Shown: positions 51,039-60,696 of the stretch, piece after piece
Numbering within the stretch: the first letter of the stretch is position 1
Layout of the letters: each line of letters opens with the position of its first letter
DNA from: Parvularcula sp039822105
GTDB lineage: Bacteria; Pseudomonadota; Alphaproteobacteria; Caulobacterales; Parvularculaceae
Reading direction: 5' to 3'
Assembly: GCA_039822105.1 (NCBI GenBank)
Contig: JBCBMW010000003.1
Span: forward strand, 1 to 64,000
DNA length: 64,000 nt
The notes under the pieces: generated by a model
The model's database searches: none
What the model saw: only the letters and a program-made list of their open reading frames with translations
Told to the model about the DNA's origin: nothing
Program-made: the position numbers and the translations under genes

Positions 51039-51605
51039 ATGAAAGTCGCCCGCCACGCCCCCGATGGATGTCCCGCTCTGGTCCTGAATGCCGATTTCCG
51101 GCCCCTGAGTTACTTTCCACTCTCGTTATGGTCGTGGCAGGACACGCTGAAGGCGGTGTTCCTGGGGCGGGTCGATGTGGTGGCGGAGTACGAGACGGAG
51201 GTGCACTCGGTCTCGACCTCGATGCGGCTTCCCTCGGTCGTCTCGCTCAAATCCTATGTGAACCACGCAAGGAAACCGGCATTCACGCGGTTCAACGTCT
51301 TTCTGCGCGATGGTTTTGCCTGCCAGTATTGCGGCAAGGCGGATCGAGACGACCTGACCTTTGACCACGTTGTGCCGCGGAGCCGCGGCGGCAAAACAAC
51401 GTGGACGAACATTGTGGCCGCCTGCAGCTCCTGCAACCTCAAAAAGGGCGGAAAGATGCCGCGCGATGCTCGCATGTGGCCAGCGCAAGCGCCGCGGCAA
51501 CCGAACATGTTTGAGCTGAACGAGAAGGGCCGCTCGTTCCCGCCCAACTACCTGCACGAAAGCTGGCAGGACTATCTCTACTGGGATACTGAGCTCGAGC
51601 CGTGA
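51039..51605 (+). CDS. HNH endonuclease-family protein
   Basis: 188 residues from ATG 51039 (CAGGAG is 9 bases upstream; an in-frame ATG at 50997 gives 14 extra residues). N-terminal ALVLNADFRPLSYFPLSLWS and RLPSVVSLKSYV, then the HNH module: FLRDGFACQYCGK, LTFDHVVPRSRGGKTTWTN, and CSSCNLKKGGK, with two C-x2-C zinc pairs. This form is widespread and chromosomal in alphaproteobacteria and is not tied to a mobile element here. Biological role unknown. Confidence 0.9.
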   Translation: MKVARHAPDGCPALVLNADFRPLSYFPLSLWSWQDTLKAVFLGRVDVVAEYETEVHSVSTSMRLPSVVSLKSYVNHARKPAFTRFNVFLRDGFACQYCGKADRDDLTFDHVVPRSRGGKTTWTNIVAACSSCNLKKGGKMPRDARMWPAQAPRQPNMFELNEKGRSFPPNYLHESWQDYLYWDTELEP

Positions 51606-51612
51606 TAGCGGC

Positions 51613-54600
51613 TTAGTAGTCGCGCTTGTAATTCCCTGAGAGCGCCTGGGCGCCGTTGGACTTCAAAGTCGTCTCGAGACTGAAGAAACGCGACACTTCG
51701 TAGACGACGCTGAAGGCGGTGCCGAGTTCACCGATCCCTTGCACCGCTGACACATAAACGCCTTCGGCTATGTACTTGCCCACCGTCAGTGAGTTGCCTT
51801 CAGGATCATAGCTCAGCCGATCGAGCCCCAGCCCTGATCGCAGTCCGTTGGTGAGGCCGGCGCCGCCAAAGGGCCCAGTACCCGATAGGGTCGCGGCGGC
51901 CTGGGCGAGCTGCAGAGCCTCTGCCGCACCCAACTCGGTCGCCGGGCGGCCGAAAAGGATCAGCGCCAAGACATCTTCCTCCGGCAGGGTGGGGTTCGAT
52001 GTGAAGGTCAGCGTCGGCTGGGAAGAAGGACCACTCACATTGGCCACGGCGGTGATTTGGTCGGGCGCGACCCCGGTGACGATCTCGGCCTGGACATCGA
52101 GCGTGGGATCGAGGCTTGTTTCCGGCGTGAAGCTCACATGACCCTCGGTGAGGGTGAAACTGCGACCGGCGAGATCAAGTGTTCCGTCGACGGAGTCGAT
52201 GCTGCCCCGCAGCTTGGGATCGTCCGCCGTGCCGCCAATATCAAGATCAACGGCCCATTCGGATTCGATGCCGCGCCCTCTGACGAAAATCCCGCGCCTG
52301 GCTTCCACAGAGAGATCGAGATTGAGGAGCAGAGGAGGGGTGTTCGCGTCCTCGTCGGCGATGGCCTCTTGAACCTCCGGCGGAAGATCGGTGCGCACAA
52401 TGTTGACGGGGGTAAAGGTCGGCACGTCCTCGCCGCCCTGGGTGTCCGGGATGACGAAATCGAGTTCATCAATCCGCACAGAGCCTGATGCTGTTGCCTC
52501 CTCAAAACTGCCCTGAAGGGCGAGGTCTGACGTCACCCGAAGCTCAAGCTCGGCGTTGCGCGCGAGCTGCGCGCGGTCGGTCGTGAGGCGAAGATCGAGT
52601 GCGGAGGTGTCAGCTGTGCGGGCCACGGTGCCGGTTAGACGGACGGCGCCCTCACGCCGCTCGCGCCCGGAACCTGAAAGATCCACCGTGGCTGACACAC
52701 TGCTTCCTTGGCCTTCAAACGCGATATCGCCATTGAGACCCAGGAGCGTCACGCCCACTTCGGGGTCTTCAACCCGTGTCTCTGTAAGAGCCACTTGTCC
52801 GCTGAAGATCAGCTCACTGAGTGGCCCGGTCACCTCCACGTCCGCCTTGAGCTGGCCCGAAACCGGCTCCCGCTGGTAGGGAGCAAAGGCAAGGAACGGC
52901 GCGAAACTGTCGTCATAGTTGAAGCTGGCGGAGACAGCCGTGTCCGGTACGGCGATCCCCAACGCCGGTACCCGCAGAAGGGTGAGGGGAGCGGTGATAT
53001 CAAACGTACCGAGCCGTTCCCGGCCGGAGCGGATGATCACGCCCTCGGTCAGCACGTCTCTGCCAGTCCACCGTCCATCGGCCCGTATCGCGTATCGCTC
53101 GTCCTCGCCCTCGGTCGCCGCCACGACCTGGAAGCTGGCCGGGTCGGTGTCGTTCGTATCAAGATTGAGCTGTAAGCTGATGAACGTATCCGTGTTCGGA
53201 ACGGCAATCCGCTGCGCTGCAACTTGGGCGACCCATGAGGTCTTTGAGATCTCTGCGTTGGCCGTCACGATCCCATCATCGAGCCAGGCAAGGCGCGTGG
53301 GCGCCAGGGAGATGCCGTCCCCCCAACGCGCTGTGGTGGGACGCAGAAGGCTGATCTCGCGGGGATCACTCGTGTCTTCTGAGAGGCGCACCACCAGGGT
53401 CTCGATGGAGGCTTCGCGGGCGTCCCCGAGAGACAGCCGCCCCGTTGACGAGAGGCCGTGGAAGAAAATGTCCTCGGCCACGATGTCGCTCGCCGCCACG
53501 TCGAATCCGATGTCCTCCGGCGGGCCGGACGCTTTGATCTTCAAGGATCCAATCGCGCTGTCGTCGAGGCGAAGATCGTCGGCGACGATATCAAAGCGTA
53601 CGATGTCTTCGGCACGCTCATTGGTGATGTCCGCAACGAGACGTCCACTGATGACCTGTCCCGTGACAAGCCGGGTCCTGTCCCCAGCATCGAGATTGAT
53701 CCTCCCTTGCCCCTCCAGCGCCTCGTGATCGAACGTGCCTTCTCCGGTGAGACTTAGGGCGCCAAACTGTGCATCAAGGCGCTCAAGGGTGACCAAGCTG
53801 CCGGTTGTTTCGACTGCGAGGTCCAGATCATACGCATCGTCCGCCTCAAGCAAGAGGCGACCGGTGGGGTTCAAGGGTAGCCCAGAAAAATCAGCGTCCA
53901 GACGACCAGGAGTGATGGCGCTGCCCCGAAAGTTCCCGCTCGGGATGGCGCCGCTGCCCGCGATCGCAAAATCATCAATCGCGCCGCTGGCTCTTAAGTC
54001 TAACGTGAGATCACTGGAGGCTTCTGCGTCGGGCACCAAAAGCGCCAGCGCGCCGGGCTCAATAGTGAGGGACAGATCAGTGACCAGCGTGGGGGACTGA
54101 AGATCATACTCAACGTCACCGCGCACGAGCACCCGTGTGTCGTCACCATCGCCAAGGCGGGCGCTGAGATCATTGAGCGTCAGGATCTGCGCCGATGTCA
54201 GGCGCGCTTTTGCAGTCGCTGCGGCGCCGAGCGTCAGAAGAGGAGCAAGAACGTCCGGTGCCCCGGCCGCGGACGATACTGTGACCGCAACATCGCCATC
54301 GAAAAGGACGTCATCGGAAGAAAGTCCCTCTCGGATGGATAGGCCCAGTGACCCGGCGGTCATATCACCGTCGAACCGCAACCCTTCATCCTGCCGACTG
54401 ATGTCCGCTGTGAGGTCGAAACCGCCGCCAAGATCTCCAACGCCAAGATCGGCCCAAACATGCTCGGAAAGTGCACCGTCGAGATCCAGGGAGACGCTCC
54501 GTCCGCCGCCCCATGTGCCGTTGACGGAGCCCGCGAGCGCGCCGAAGGCGCCGCTGAACGTATGGAGCTCGATATCGGCCGCTCCGCGCCGTTCAAAGAT

Positions 54601-55506
54601 ATCAGCGACCACCCGCAACCGCTCACCCAGGAGGTCTTGGACCTCGAGAGGAAGAATGGGGCCCGGCTGGTAGATGACATTGGTGCGAAGGGCGTTGTTC
54701 TGCTCAGCAAAACGCCCAAGTGTTCCGTTCACGTTGCCATAGCGTCCCAGGCCCGCGGCGAGCTCAGCTTCAAGCTGCTCGTAAGACCCTGCCGCCCGCA
54801 GCCGCAGTTCTATGCGATCCTCAGCTTTTGCCGCCATAGCAACGGCGCCGTCGGCCAAGCTGACCAACGCGAGTTCGAGATCGAGACCGTCGCGGTCAAC
54901 ATCGCCATTCAGGAATAGCTCATCACTTCCATTATCCGTCTGCGCATGAACGGAAAGGCGAAGCCGCGGTTTTAGAACACGGCCCTGCGCCTGAAGCGAT
55001 ACAGTTTGCTCTGTACCCAGGATATCAGGCCCCAGCGTGAAGTCATCAATGATGAGATCCCGCAGATCGACGTCGATCGGGAAGTAATCACCGTCGCGGG
55101 AGCCTAGTGGTTCCGAGGGTTCCGCATCCCCTGTCTTTTCCGGTCGATCGGGCAGGCGGTGCAACGTCGATGTGTCGATAACGATGCTATCAATGCTCAG
55201 TTCACCGCGTAAGAGCGCCCACGGCCTCCAGGCCAGGATGATGCTCTCACTCTCAAACCAAACCTCGTCATCTGTCGAAAGCGTGAGGTCTTGCACCACG
55301 AGTTGGCCGGGCAGGGGGCCGACAATGGGTGCGTAGGAGATCTCTGCGTCCAACTGCTTTCGAACGATATCGGCGATGATCGGTCGGCTGACGTCATCAA
55401 TGATGCCGACGCCAAACGCTGTTTTGAGCAGCACCCAACCTGCACCCAGCAAGGTGAGGACGAGGCCGATGATGGCCGCAAGGGATATGCCCAAACCCCG
55501 CAGCAT
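51613..55506 (-). CDS. tamB: Translocation and assembly module TamB
   Basis: Very large periplasm-spanning protein that works with TamA and in lipid transport to the outer membrane. 1297 residues: N-terminal membrane anchor (LRGLGISLAAIIGLVLTLL), a long beta-taco made of repeating hydrophobic strands, and the C-terminal DUF490 part with PTLTFTSNPTLPEEDVLALI, LILFGRPATELGAAEALQLA and the end SLETTLKSNGAQALSGNYKRDY by pattern (ending GNYKRDY). Its ATG overlaps the tamA stop (TGATG). The gene ends 7 bp from the convergent HNH gene. Confidence 0.95.
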   Translation of the reverse strand: MLRGLGISLAAIIGLVLTLLGAGWVLLKTAFGVGIIDDVSRPIIADIVRKQLDAEISYAPIVGPLPGQLVVQDLTLSTDDEVWFESESIILAWRPWALLRGELSIDSIVIDTSTLHRLPDRPEKTGDAEPSEPLGSRDGDYFPIDVDLRDLIIDDFTLGPDILGTEQTVSLQAQGRVLKPRLRLSVHAQTDNGSDELFLNGDVDRDGLDLELALVSLADGAVAMAAKAEDRIELRLRAAGSYEQLEAELAAGLGRYGNVNGTLGRFAEQNNALRTNVIYQPGPILPLEVQDLLGERLRVVADIFERRGAADIELHTFSGAFGALAGSVNGTWGGGRSVSLDLDGALSEHVWADLGVGDLGGGFDLTADISRQDEGLRFDGDMTAGSLGLSIREGLSSDDVLFDGDVAVTVSSAAGAPDVLAPLLTLGAAATAKARLTSAQILTLNDLSARLGDGDDTRVLVRGDVEYDLQSPTLVTDLSLTIEPGALALLVPDAEASSDLTLDLRASGAIDDFAIAGSGAIPSGNFRGSAITPGRLDADFSGLPLNPTGRLLLEADDAYDLDLAVETTGSLVTLERLDAQFGALSLTGEGTFDHEALEGQGRINLDAGDRTRLVTGQVISGRLVADITNERAEDIVRFDIVADDLRLDDSAIGSLKIKASGPPEDIGFDVAASDIVAEDIFFHGLSSTGRLSLGDAREASIETLVVRLSEDTSDPREISLLRPTTARWGDGISLAPTRLAWLDDGIVTANAEISKTSWVAQVAAQRIAVPNTDTFISLQLNLDTNDTDPASFQVVAATEGEDERYAIRADGRWTGRDVLTEGVIIRSGRERLGTFDITAPLTLLRVPALGIAVPDTAVSASFNYDDSFAPFLAFAPYQREPVSGQLKADVEVTGPLSELIFSGQVALTETRVEDPEVGVTLLGLNGDIAFEGQGSSVSATVDLSGSGRERREGAVRLTGTVARTADTSALDLRLTTDRAQLARNAELELRVTSDLALQGSFEEATASGSVRIDELDFVIPDTQGGEDVPTFTPVNIVRTDLPPEVQEAIADEDANTPPLLLNLDLSVEARRGIFVRGRGIESEWAVDLDIGGTADDPKLRGSIDSVDGTLDLAGRSFTLTEGHVSFTPETSLDPTLDVQAEIVTGVAPDQITAVANVSGPSSQPTLTFTSNPTLPEEDVLALILFGRPATELGAAEALQLAQAAATLSGTGPFGGAGLTNGLRSGLGLDRLSYDPEGNSLTVGKYIAEGVYVSAVQGIGELGTAFSVVYEVSRFFSLETTLKSNGAQALSGNYKRDY

Positions 55507-57335
55507 CAGAAGGGTTGCCCAATCGCGATGTAGAACTGGATCGCGGGATCTTGGAAGACACGGCTACGGCCATCGTCGGCCGTCGGATCATCCACAAAGA
55601 ATTGACGCCGCTCCACGGGTATCGCGATGTCAAAACGCAAAGGCCCGATCGGCGAGAGATACCGGAGGCCGCCGCCAGCGCCGATCAGCACTTCGTCAAA
55701 GTCCGGCGTGTTGTTCTCGAAAGCGCCGCCCATGTCACTGAAGAGCGCAAGCTGGAGATTGTCGGTGATCTTGTGGCGCAGCTCCATATTGAGCTCCGCG
55801 AGGGAGGCGCCACCAAGAATGTCGCCATTGAGCGGATCAACCGGGCTTGCTTCTTGAAACGCGTAACCGCGCAGCGAACCACCGCCGCCGGAGTAAAACC
55901 GCTCAGTAGCAGGAATATCAGCACGACCAGCACCGTAGATCGCACCGATCTTCACCCGGCCCGCCAAGGTGCCCCAGTCATGCCGCCCCCAATTCACCCG
56001 ATCGGTGTAGCTGAGTTCAATCTTGCGGAAGTCGACTGTGCCAAAGAACGGCTCAAGCTTGGCCGTGGCAACAAACCCGTCTCGCGGGTCCAGCGGATTG
56101 CGCTGACTGTTCCAGGCCACCGTGAGCGGGATCGAAAGGCCAATGAAGATGTCTTCGTCGGTCACGGTATCAGTCGTGACGCCGTCCGAGCCCTCGACGT
56201 CTTTAATGTCCGAGTACTGAAAGCGAAGCCCGCCCTCTGTGGTGAGCTGCTTGTCCACCCAAAGCTTGGCGAGAGCGGCGCCGATCTCGGCGGTTTGCGC
56301 GTTGAAGGCGTCGGTGTCCTCGTTCCGCAACGTGGTCGAGAGGGTGTAGTACCCGGGGAGCCGCGGCCGCTGTTTCCGGAAACTCGCAGTGGTTTGCTGG
56401 AGCGGTTCGGAGACCTCGAACGACGTGCGGATCGTCTCCCCGCGACCGAAGACGTTGCGGTTCTCCCGAAAGACCGACGCCCCGGGGCCAACATCGGTAC
56501 CGTAGGAGAGGCCAGCGCCAAGGGTCCTATGCTTTCGCTCTGCCAGCCGGATAAGGATGTCCGTCTCGCCATCGCTGTTGGGGACACCCGGAGTGACCTC
56601 CACCTGGGAGAAGAGGCCCGTAGCGCTCAGGTCCTCGCGATAGGTCTCGAGGTCCTCGCGTTTCGCCACTTCGCCAATCTCGTAGGGCCGGATCTGATAA
56701 ACATACTCAGCCTCGGTGCGTTCGAGGCCCTCCACCCGGATATCGCCGTAGATCGCGCGGGGCCCGGAGATGACCTCGTACTCGGCCACCCCCGAGCGCT
56801 GCGAGAAATCGCTCAGCACGCGATGCTCGCGGATATCGGCACTGATGAACCCGCTGTTCCAAAGCCTGCGAAGAAGCTCCTCGCCAGCCAGCTGGAGGTC
56901 TTCGCCCGTGGGGCTGCCATCGGCGATCATCCCAGGGACATCGCCCTCGCCAGGGCGGGGATGCTCGCTCTCGTCCAAGTAAATGATCTTGTAGTCAGTG
57001 ATCCGGAACCGGTCGCCGCGCACGATCTCGAAGGTGACGCTGACCCGATCACCCCGGCGGCGGACATCTGACGTCACCGTCGCCGCGTAAAAGCCGCTCG
57101 ACTGCAAAGCATTCAGGAGCGCCGCCTCATCGGCTTCTGCGGCCCGGCGCAAAGGGGCCAAGGCGGCGAAGTCGTCCCGCTTTCGATAGACCGACGAGAC
57201 GTTGCGGAAGGTCCTGGTTTGGTTCGGTCCCAGGCCCTCAAACGTCACCTCGACGTCAAGCTCCTGCGCCGCCGCGGCACTCAATGTCGCCAGCGCGAGG
57301 AGGATCGCCAGGGAAACGAAAAACCGATACACCAC
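55506..57335 (-). CDS. tamA: Outer-membrane assembly protein TamA (BamA family)
   Basis: Outer-membrane Omp85 protein with N-terminal POTRA domains (about 30-270, including VEVTFEGLGPNQTRTF and VEGLERTEAEYVYQIRPYEIG) and a 16-strand barrel with RNPLDPRDGFVATAK, FYSGGGGSLRGYAFQ (the VRGY-like motif) and the final QFYIAIGQPF. About 609 residues. The start is unsure: GTG 57335 and 57332 give a clean signal (YRFFVSLAILLALATLSAAAAQ by its first part YRFFVSLAILLALA); GTG 57359 and 57365 are also in frame. Upstream codons would run into ispA on the other strand. Confidence 0.93.
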   Translation of the reverse strand: MVYRFFVSLAILLALATLSAAAAQELDVEVTFEGLGPNQTRTFRNVSSVYRKRDDFAALAPLRRAAEADEAALLNALQSSGFYAATVTSDVRRRGDRVSVTFEIVRGDRFRITDYKIIYLDESEHPRPGEGDVPGMIADGSPTGEDLQLAGEELLRRLWNSGFISADIREHRVLSDFSQRSGVAEYEVISGPRAIYGDIRVEGLERTEAEYVYQIRPYEIGEVAKREDLETYREDLSATGLFSQVEVTPGVPNSDGETDILIRLAERKHRTLGAGLSYGTDVGPGASVFRENRNVFGRGETIRTSFEVSEPLQQTTASFRKQRPRLPGYYTLSTTLRNEDTDAFNAQTAEIGAALAKLWVDKQLTTEGGLRFQYSDIKDVEGSDGVTTDTVTDEDIFIGLSIPLTVAWNSQRNPLDPRDGFVATAKLEPFFGTVDFRKIELSYTDRVNWGRHDWGTLAGRVKIGAIYGAGRADIPATERFYSGGGGSLRGYAFQEASPVDPLNGDILGGASLAELNMELRHKITDNLQLALFSDMGGAFENNTPDFDEVLIGAGGGLRYLSPIGPLRFDIAIPVERRQFFVDDPTADDGRSRVFQDPAIQFYIAIGQPF

Positions 57336-57401
57336 TCTTGACCAAAAACCCCCGCGCACCCACACGCGGCCACCATACGGACGGCAGCAGGGTTGTATCG
57401 T

Positions 57402-58298
57402 ATGGCTACCGGGATGCATCAAATTCGTATGGATATCGCTGAGAGATTGAAGAACCGTGCCGTTGAGGTTGAAACGGCTTTACACGCGGCGCTTGAGCCG
57501 AAGAGTGACGAGGCGGCCATCGCCAAGCTGCAAGAGGCTATGGGCTATGCGCTGACCGGGGGCGGTAAGCGGATGCGCCCCTTCCTTACGCTTGAGACAG
57601 CTGCGCTTTTGGGCGCCGAAGACATGGCGATGCACGCTGCGGTCGCGATCGAAATGATCCATTCCTACAGCTTGGTGCATGATGACCTGCCGGCGATGGA
57701 CGATGCGGACCTGCTGCGCGGCAAACCTTCGGTGCACAAGGCCTATGATGAGGCGATTGCGATCCTTGTGGGCGATGCGCTTCTAACAGAGGCCTTCACT
57801 GTTCTTGCCCATTACAACGCACCGATCGCGCAGCCTCTCGTGCGGGAGCTCGCGCGCGCCTCGGGCATGGTCGGCATGGTCGGTGGCCAGATGCTTGATC
57901 TCTACCCGGACGGCGATGACGAGCAGTCGATCATCTCGCTCCAAGACAAAAAGACCGGCGCCCTGATCGAATGCGCGGTCACGATGGGCTGCATCGTGGG
58001 TGATGCGTCGAAAGCCGAAGAGGATTCGCTCCGCCGCTACGCGCGGAAACTGGGTCTCGCTTTCCAAATCGCCGACGACATTCTCGACGTGACGATGAGC
58101 GCGGAAGACATCGGCAAACCTGCTGGCCGCGACGACGACCAGGGCAAAGTGACCTTCGTCAATCTCTTAAGCCTCGACGGCGCCCGCGGCCGCCTTGATC
58201 AGCTCAATGACGAAGCACGCGCGGCACTAGCAGAAGTCAATCGCGATACGTCAGTTCTCGAAGGATTGATCGACTGGCAGGCGAATAGGACGAGCTAA
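57402..58298 (+). CDS. ispA: Farnesyl diphosphate synthase (short-chain prenyl transferase)
   Basis: Makes C15 farnesyl diphosphate from IPP and DMAPP. About 298 residues from ATG 57402 (TTG 57393, ATG 57414 and ATG 57429 are alternatives). First Asp-rich motif VHDDLPAMDDADLLRGK has the two-residue insert (DDxxxxD) typical of bacterial FPP synthases; YSLVHDD precedes it; second motif FQIADDILDVT. GGKRMRPFL is the IPP-binding site. Divergent from tamA with a short shared promoter region. Confidence 0.93.
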   Translation: MATGMHQIRMDIAERLKNRAVEVETALHAALEPKSDEAAIAKLQEAMGYALTGGGKRMRPFLTLETAALLGAEDMAMHAAVAIEMIHSYSLVHDDLPAMDDADLLRGKPSVHKAYDEAIAILVGDALLTEAFTVLAHYNAPIAQPLVRELARASGMVGMVGGQMLDLYPDGDDEQSIISLQDKKTGALIECAVTMGCIVGDASKAEEDSLRRYARKLGLAFQIADDILDVTMSAEDIGKPAGRDDDQGKVTFVNLLSLDGARGRLDQLNDEARAALAEVNRDTSVLEGLIDWQANRTS

Positions 58299-58322
58299 AG
58301 GACGTAGTAGCAAGGGGGGCAC

Positions 58323-59102
58323 ATGCGGAACTTTATTGGAGTGGCGCTATCGCTGATCGCGGTTGGGCTGTCGTTATGGACGGCATACCTCAACAACTGG
58401 ACCCGTGATGACATCCTTATACGTTATCAGCCGAAGGACCTAAGGGCAGCCATTTACGATCAGGACGATCGCGACCTGGGAGAGCACTTTGTGGGCGACG
58501 GCCACGTGACTATCACCGGCTCCCCTTGGGAGTTTTCTGTTACAAATCTTGGGACCACGAACTTTATCTTGAATGACATTGTCGCTGTCTTCGTTGATCC
58601 GCAGTATGAAGATGATCCCGAACAATGCAAATCAATCCCGAACTCTTTGGAAAGCCGGTTTCGAGAGGTCATCGGCAACGGTGCTGTCATTGTCTCCAAT
58701 GAATTTCATTTGGGCGTTGATCCGATTGTCTTTGAAAAAGGCTCGTCCCAACTAATCCAGTCCACGTTTTCTCGCTCCGTCAACGCATGGAGTTTAAAAA
58801 GCACCTATGATTTCCAGATTGACGGTGAATTTAGGCAGTCCGAACACGAATTTTTTGTCTGCCTCTTCGCGATGGTTACATTTTCTGATGGCGAACAGTC
58901 GATCCTGACAATGCCTGTCGGCCGTGCACAAAGCAAAGCCGTTGACCGGCCGACGGGCGCCGACTCTCTCTACGTCGATGTCGAGAGTACATCAGATGTC
59001 GCCCGTATCACGTCGCGTTTTTGGTCACGAGAACGAACGATTGAAATCAGCAACTCATCTTATGAGGTGCTGAGAGCATCGGAGTCTAGTGCAAGGCAAT
59101 AG
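58323..59102 (+). CDS. Membrane-anchored protein of unknown function
   Basis: 259 residues. One N-terminal membrane helix (FIGVALSLIAVGLSLWTAYL) followed by a soluble domain that looks mainly beta (GHVTITGSPWEFSVTNLGTT; IVAVFVDPQYED; EFFVCLFAMVTFSDGEQ). Two Cys. No family recognised. G+C is low (26 of 60 at 58561-58620) compared with ispA and the Lrp gene on either side, so it may have been acquired separately. ATG 58323 has AAGGGGGG upstream. Confidence 0.75.
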   Translation: MRNFIGVALSLIAVGLSLWTAYLNNWTRDDILIRYQPKDLRAAIYDQDDRDLGEHFVGDGHVTITGSPWEFSVTNLGTTNFILNDIVAVFVDPQYEDDPEQCKSIPNSLESRFREVIGNGAVIVSNEFHLGVDPIVFEKGSSQLIQSTFSRSVNAWSLKSTYDFQIDGEFRQSEHEFFVCLFAMVTFSDGEQSILTMPVGRAQSKAVDRPTGADSLYVDVESTSDVARITSRFWSRERTIEISNSSYEVLRASESSARQ

Positions 59103-59115
59103 CCCCAGGTCTTCC

Positions 59116-59577
59116 TTAAACCTCAGGGAGGGCAGGTCGTCTCGTCACCTCACGGAGCATGAAGCTCGACTCGATGGTGGCGATGTTCTCGGTTTTGAGA
59201 AGGCTGTCGGAGAGGAAGGGCTCGTAGCTACCGAGGGTCGGAAGGACAGCTTTGAGGTAGTAGTCAAACTTCCCCGTCACGAGCAGGCACTCCATGATCT
59301 CGGGCTTGGCTTTAACCGTTTCCTCGAACTCGCGAAGGCTTTCTTCGTCTTCCTTCTCGAGCTTCACGAGGATCACAACCGTCACGGGAAGTCCTACCGC
59401 CTCGCGGTTCACCTCGGTACGGTACCCTTTTACAATACCCTCGGTCTCAAGGCGCCGTAATCTTCTGAGACAAGGTGTGGGAGAGAGTCCCACTTTTTCC
59501 GCTAGCTCAGCATTGGTGATTCGCGCATTGTGCTGAAGATGATGCAGGATTTTACGGTCAATCTGATCGAGCTTCAT
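59116..59577 (-). CDS. Lrp/AsnC-family transcriptional regulator
   Basis: 153 residues from ATG 59577. Winged HTH at the N terminus (LDQIDRKILHHLQHNARITN, LAEKVGLSPTPCLRRLRRLE), then the RAM ligand-binding domain (VILVKLEKED, MECLLVTGKFDYYLKAV). Such proteins form dimers or octamers and respond to amino acids. No amino-acid gene lies next to it; the divergent neighbour is ppx. Target unknown. Confidence 0.93.
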   Translation of the reverse strand: MKLDQIDRKILHHLQHNARITNAELAEKVGLSPTPCLRRLRRLETEGIVKGYRTEVNREAVGLPVTVVILVKLEKEDEESLREFEETVKAKPEIMECLLVTGKFDYYLKAVLPTLGSYEPFLSDSLLKTENIATIESSFMLREVTRRPALPEV

Positions 59578-59641
59578 AAAGCTGCCTTTGCCGTGATAAC
59601 CTGCTCCACTGCAAGCAGATTTCTGCGAGAAGGGCGTTGAA

Positions 59642-60691
59642 ATGAGTTGGTCCAAGGCAAATTGTGCAGAACGCGCCCTGTCGCGTCGGCGCAAAACCTT
59701 TGCTGCGCTGGACCTCGGCACGAACAATTGCCGGTTGTTGGTTGCTGCTCCTCATCGCCAGGGCTTCCGTGTTGTGGACAGTTTTTCGCGAATCGTCCGG
59801 CTCGGTGAGGGGCTTTCCAGCACCGGGCGCCTCTCCGACGAGGCGATCGATCGCTCCCTTTCAGCTCTGAAACGCTGCGCCGAGGTGGCCGCCAGATGGG
59901 ATGTGGCAGGAATTCGCTGCGTAACCACAGAGGCCTGCCGGGCTGCGATCAACGGCGAGGACTTCATCAACCGCGTCCGCGCGGAGACCGGTCTGCGGTT
60001 CGATGTCATCGACGCCGAGGAAGAGGCGGCCTTGGCTGTGAAGGGCTGCGCGGGGCTGATCTCTCGCCGCGCCCGCCAGGTTGTGGTCTTTGACATCGGC
60101 GGGGGCTCGACGGAGCTGTCTTGGGTCACGGTGGAGAGGCCATCAAAAGGGCCGATGAAGCTCGTGATCAACGGATCGATCTCGCTGCCCTTTGGCGTTG
60201 TGCGTTTGAGCGATGGTTTAGATCCCGGCGGGTTCGCTGGCGATCACTATCGCGGGATCAAAAAGCGCGTGGCCGACACGATCGCGGCATCGCCGTTCGC
60301 CCAGGCCGCCGCGATCCCGGAAGAGGGCCGCGACCACCTCATTGGCACATCGGGCACAGCGACCAGCCTTGCCGCCTTCCACATGCGGATGAAGCGCTAT
60401 CGCCGCCGCGATGTGGATGGGACATGGCTCAAGGATCATGAGATCTCGCGGCTTGCCGGACGGCTTTCTTGGCTTGGCTACGAGGGTCGGCGGCAGCAGC
60501 CCTGCATCGGCAGCGGCCGCGCGGATCTCATTATGCCCGGCTGCGCGATCCTCGAAGGTATCGTGGAGGCCACGGGCATGCAGAGCATCCGGGTGGCCGA
60601 TCGCGGCTTGCGCGAAGGCATCATCACCGATCTGATGGCGAAAGCCCCGGCGCCGACGCGGCGCCGTGAACCCTCCTACGCTGCGCAGTAA
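59642..60691 (+). CDS. Exopolyphosphatase/guanosine pentaphosphate phosphatase (Ppx/GppA)
   Basis: 349 residues of the ASKHA fold: phosphate-1 loop FAALDLGTNNCRLLVA, SRIVRLGEGL, CVTTEACRAA, the phosphate-2 region FDIGGGSTELSW and the adenosine-like LIGTSGTATSLAA. This is the short, two-domain Ppx/GppA form lacking the HD-type C-terminal half. It degrades polyphosphate or pppGpp. It is followed 5 bp later by rlmE, a common pairing in alphaproteobacteria. Confidence 0.93.
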   Translation: MSWSKANCAERALSRRRKTFAALDLGTNNCRLLVAAPHRQGFRVVDSFSRIVRLGEGLSSTGRLSDEAIDRSLSALKRCAEVAARWDVAGIRCVTTEACRAAINGEDFINRVRAETGLRFDVIDAEEEAALAVKGCAGLISRRARQVVVFDIGGGSTELSWVTVERPSKGPMKLVINGSISLPFGVVRLSDGLDPGGFAGDHYRGIKKRVADTIAASPFAQAAAIPEEGRDHLIGTSGTATSLAAFHMRMKRYRRRDVDGTWLKDHEISRLAGRLSWLGYEGRRQQPCIGSGRADLIMPGCAILEGIVEATGMQSIRVADRGLREGIITDLMAKAPAPTRRREPSYAAQ

Positions 60692-60696
60692 GCTCC

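Noticed and set aside
51598..51613. Small hairpin between the HNH gene and tamB as a terminator
   Set aside because: Only five base pairs and no T-run on either strand.
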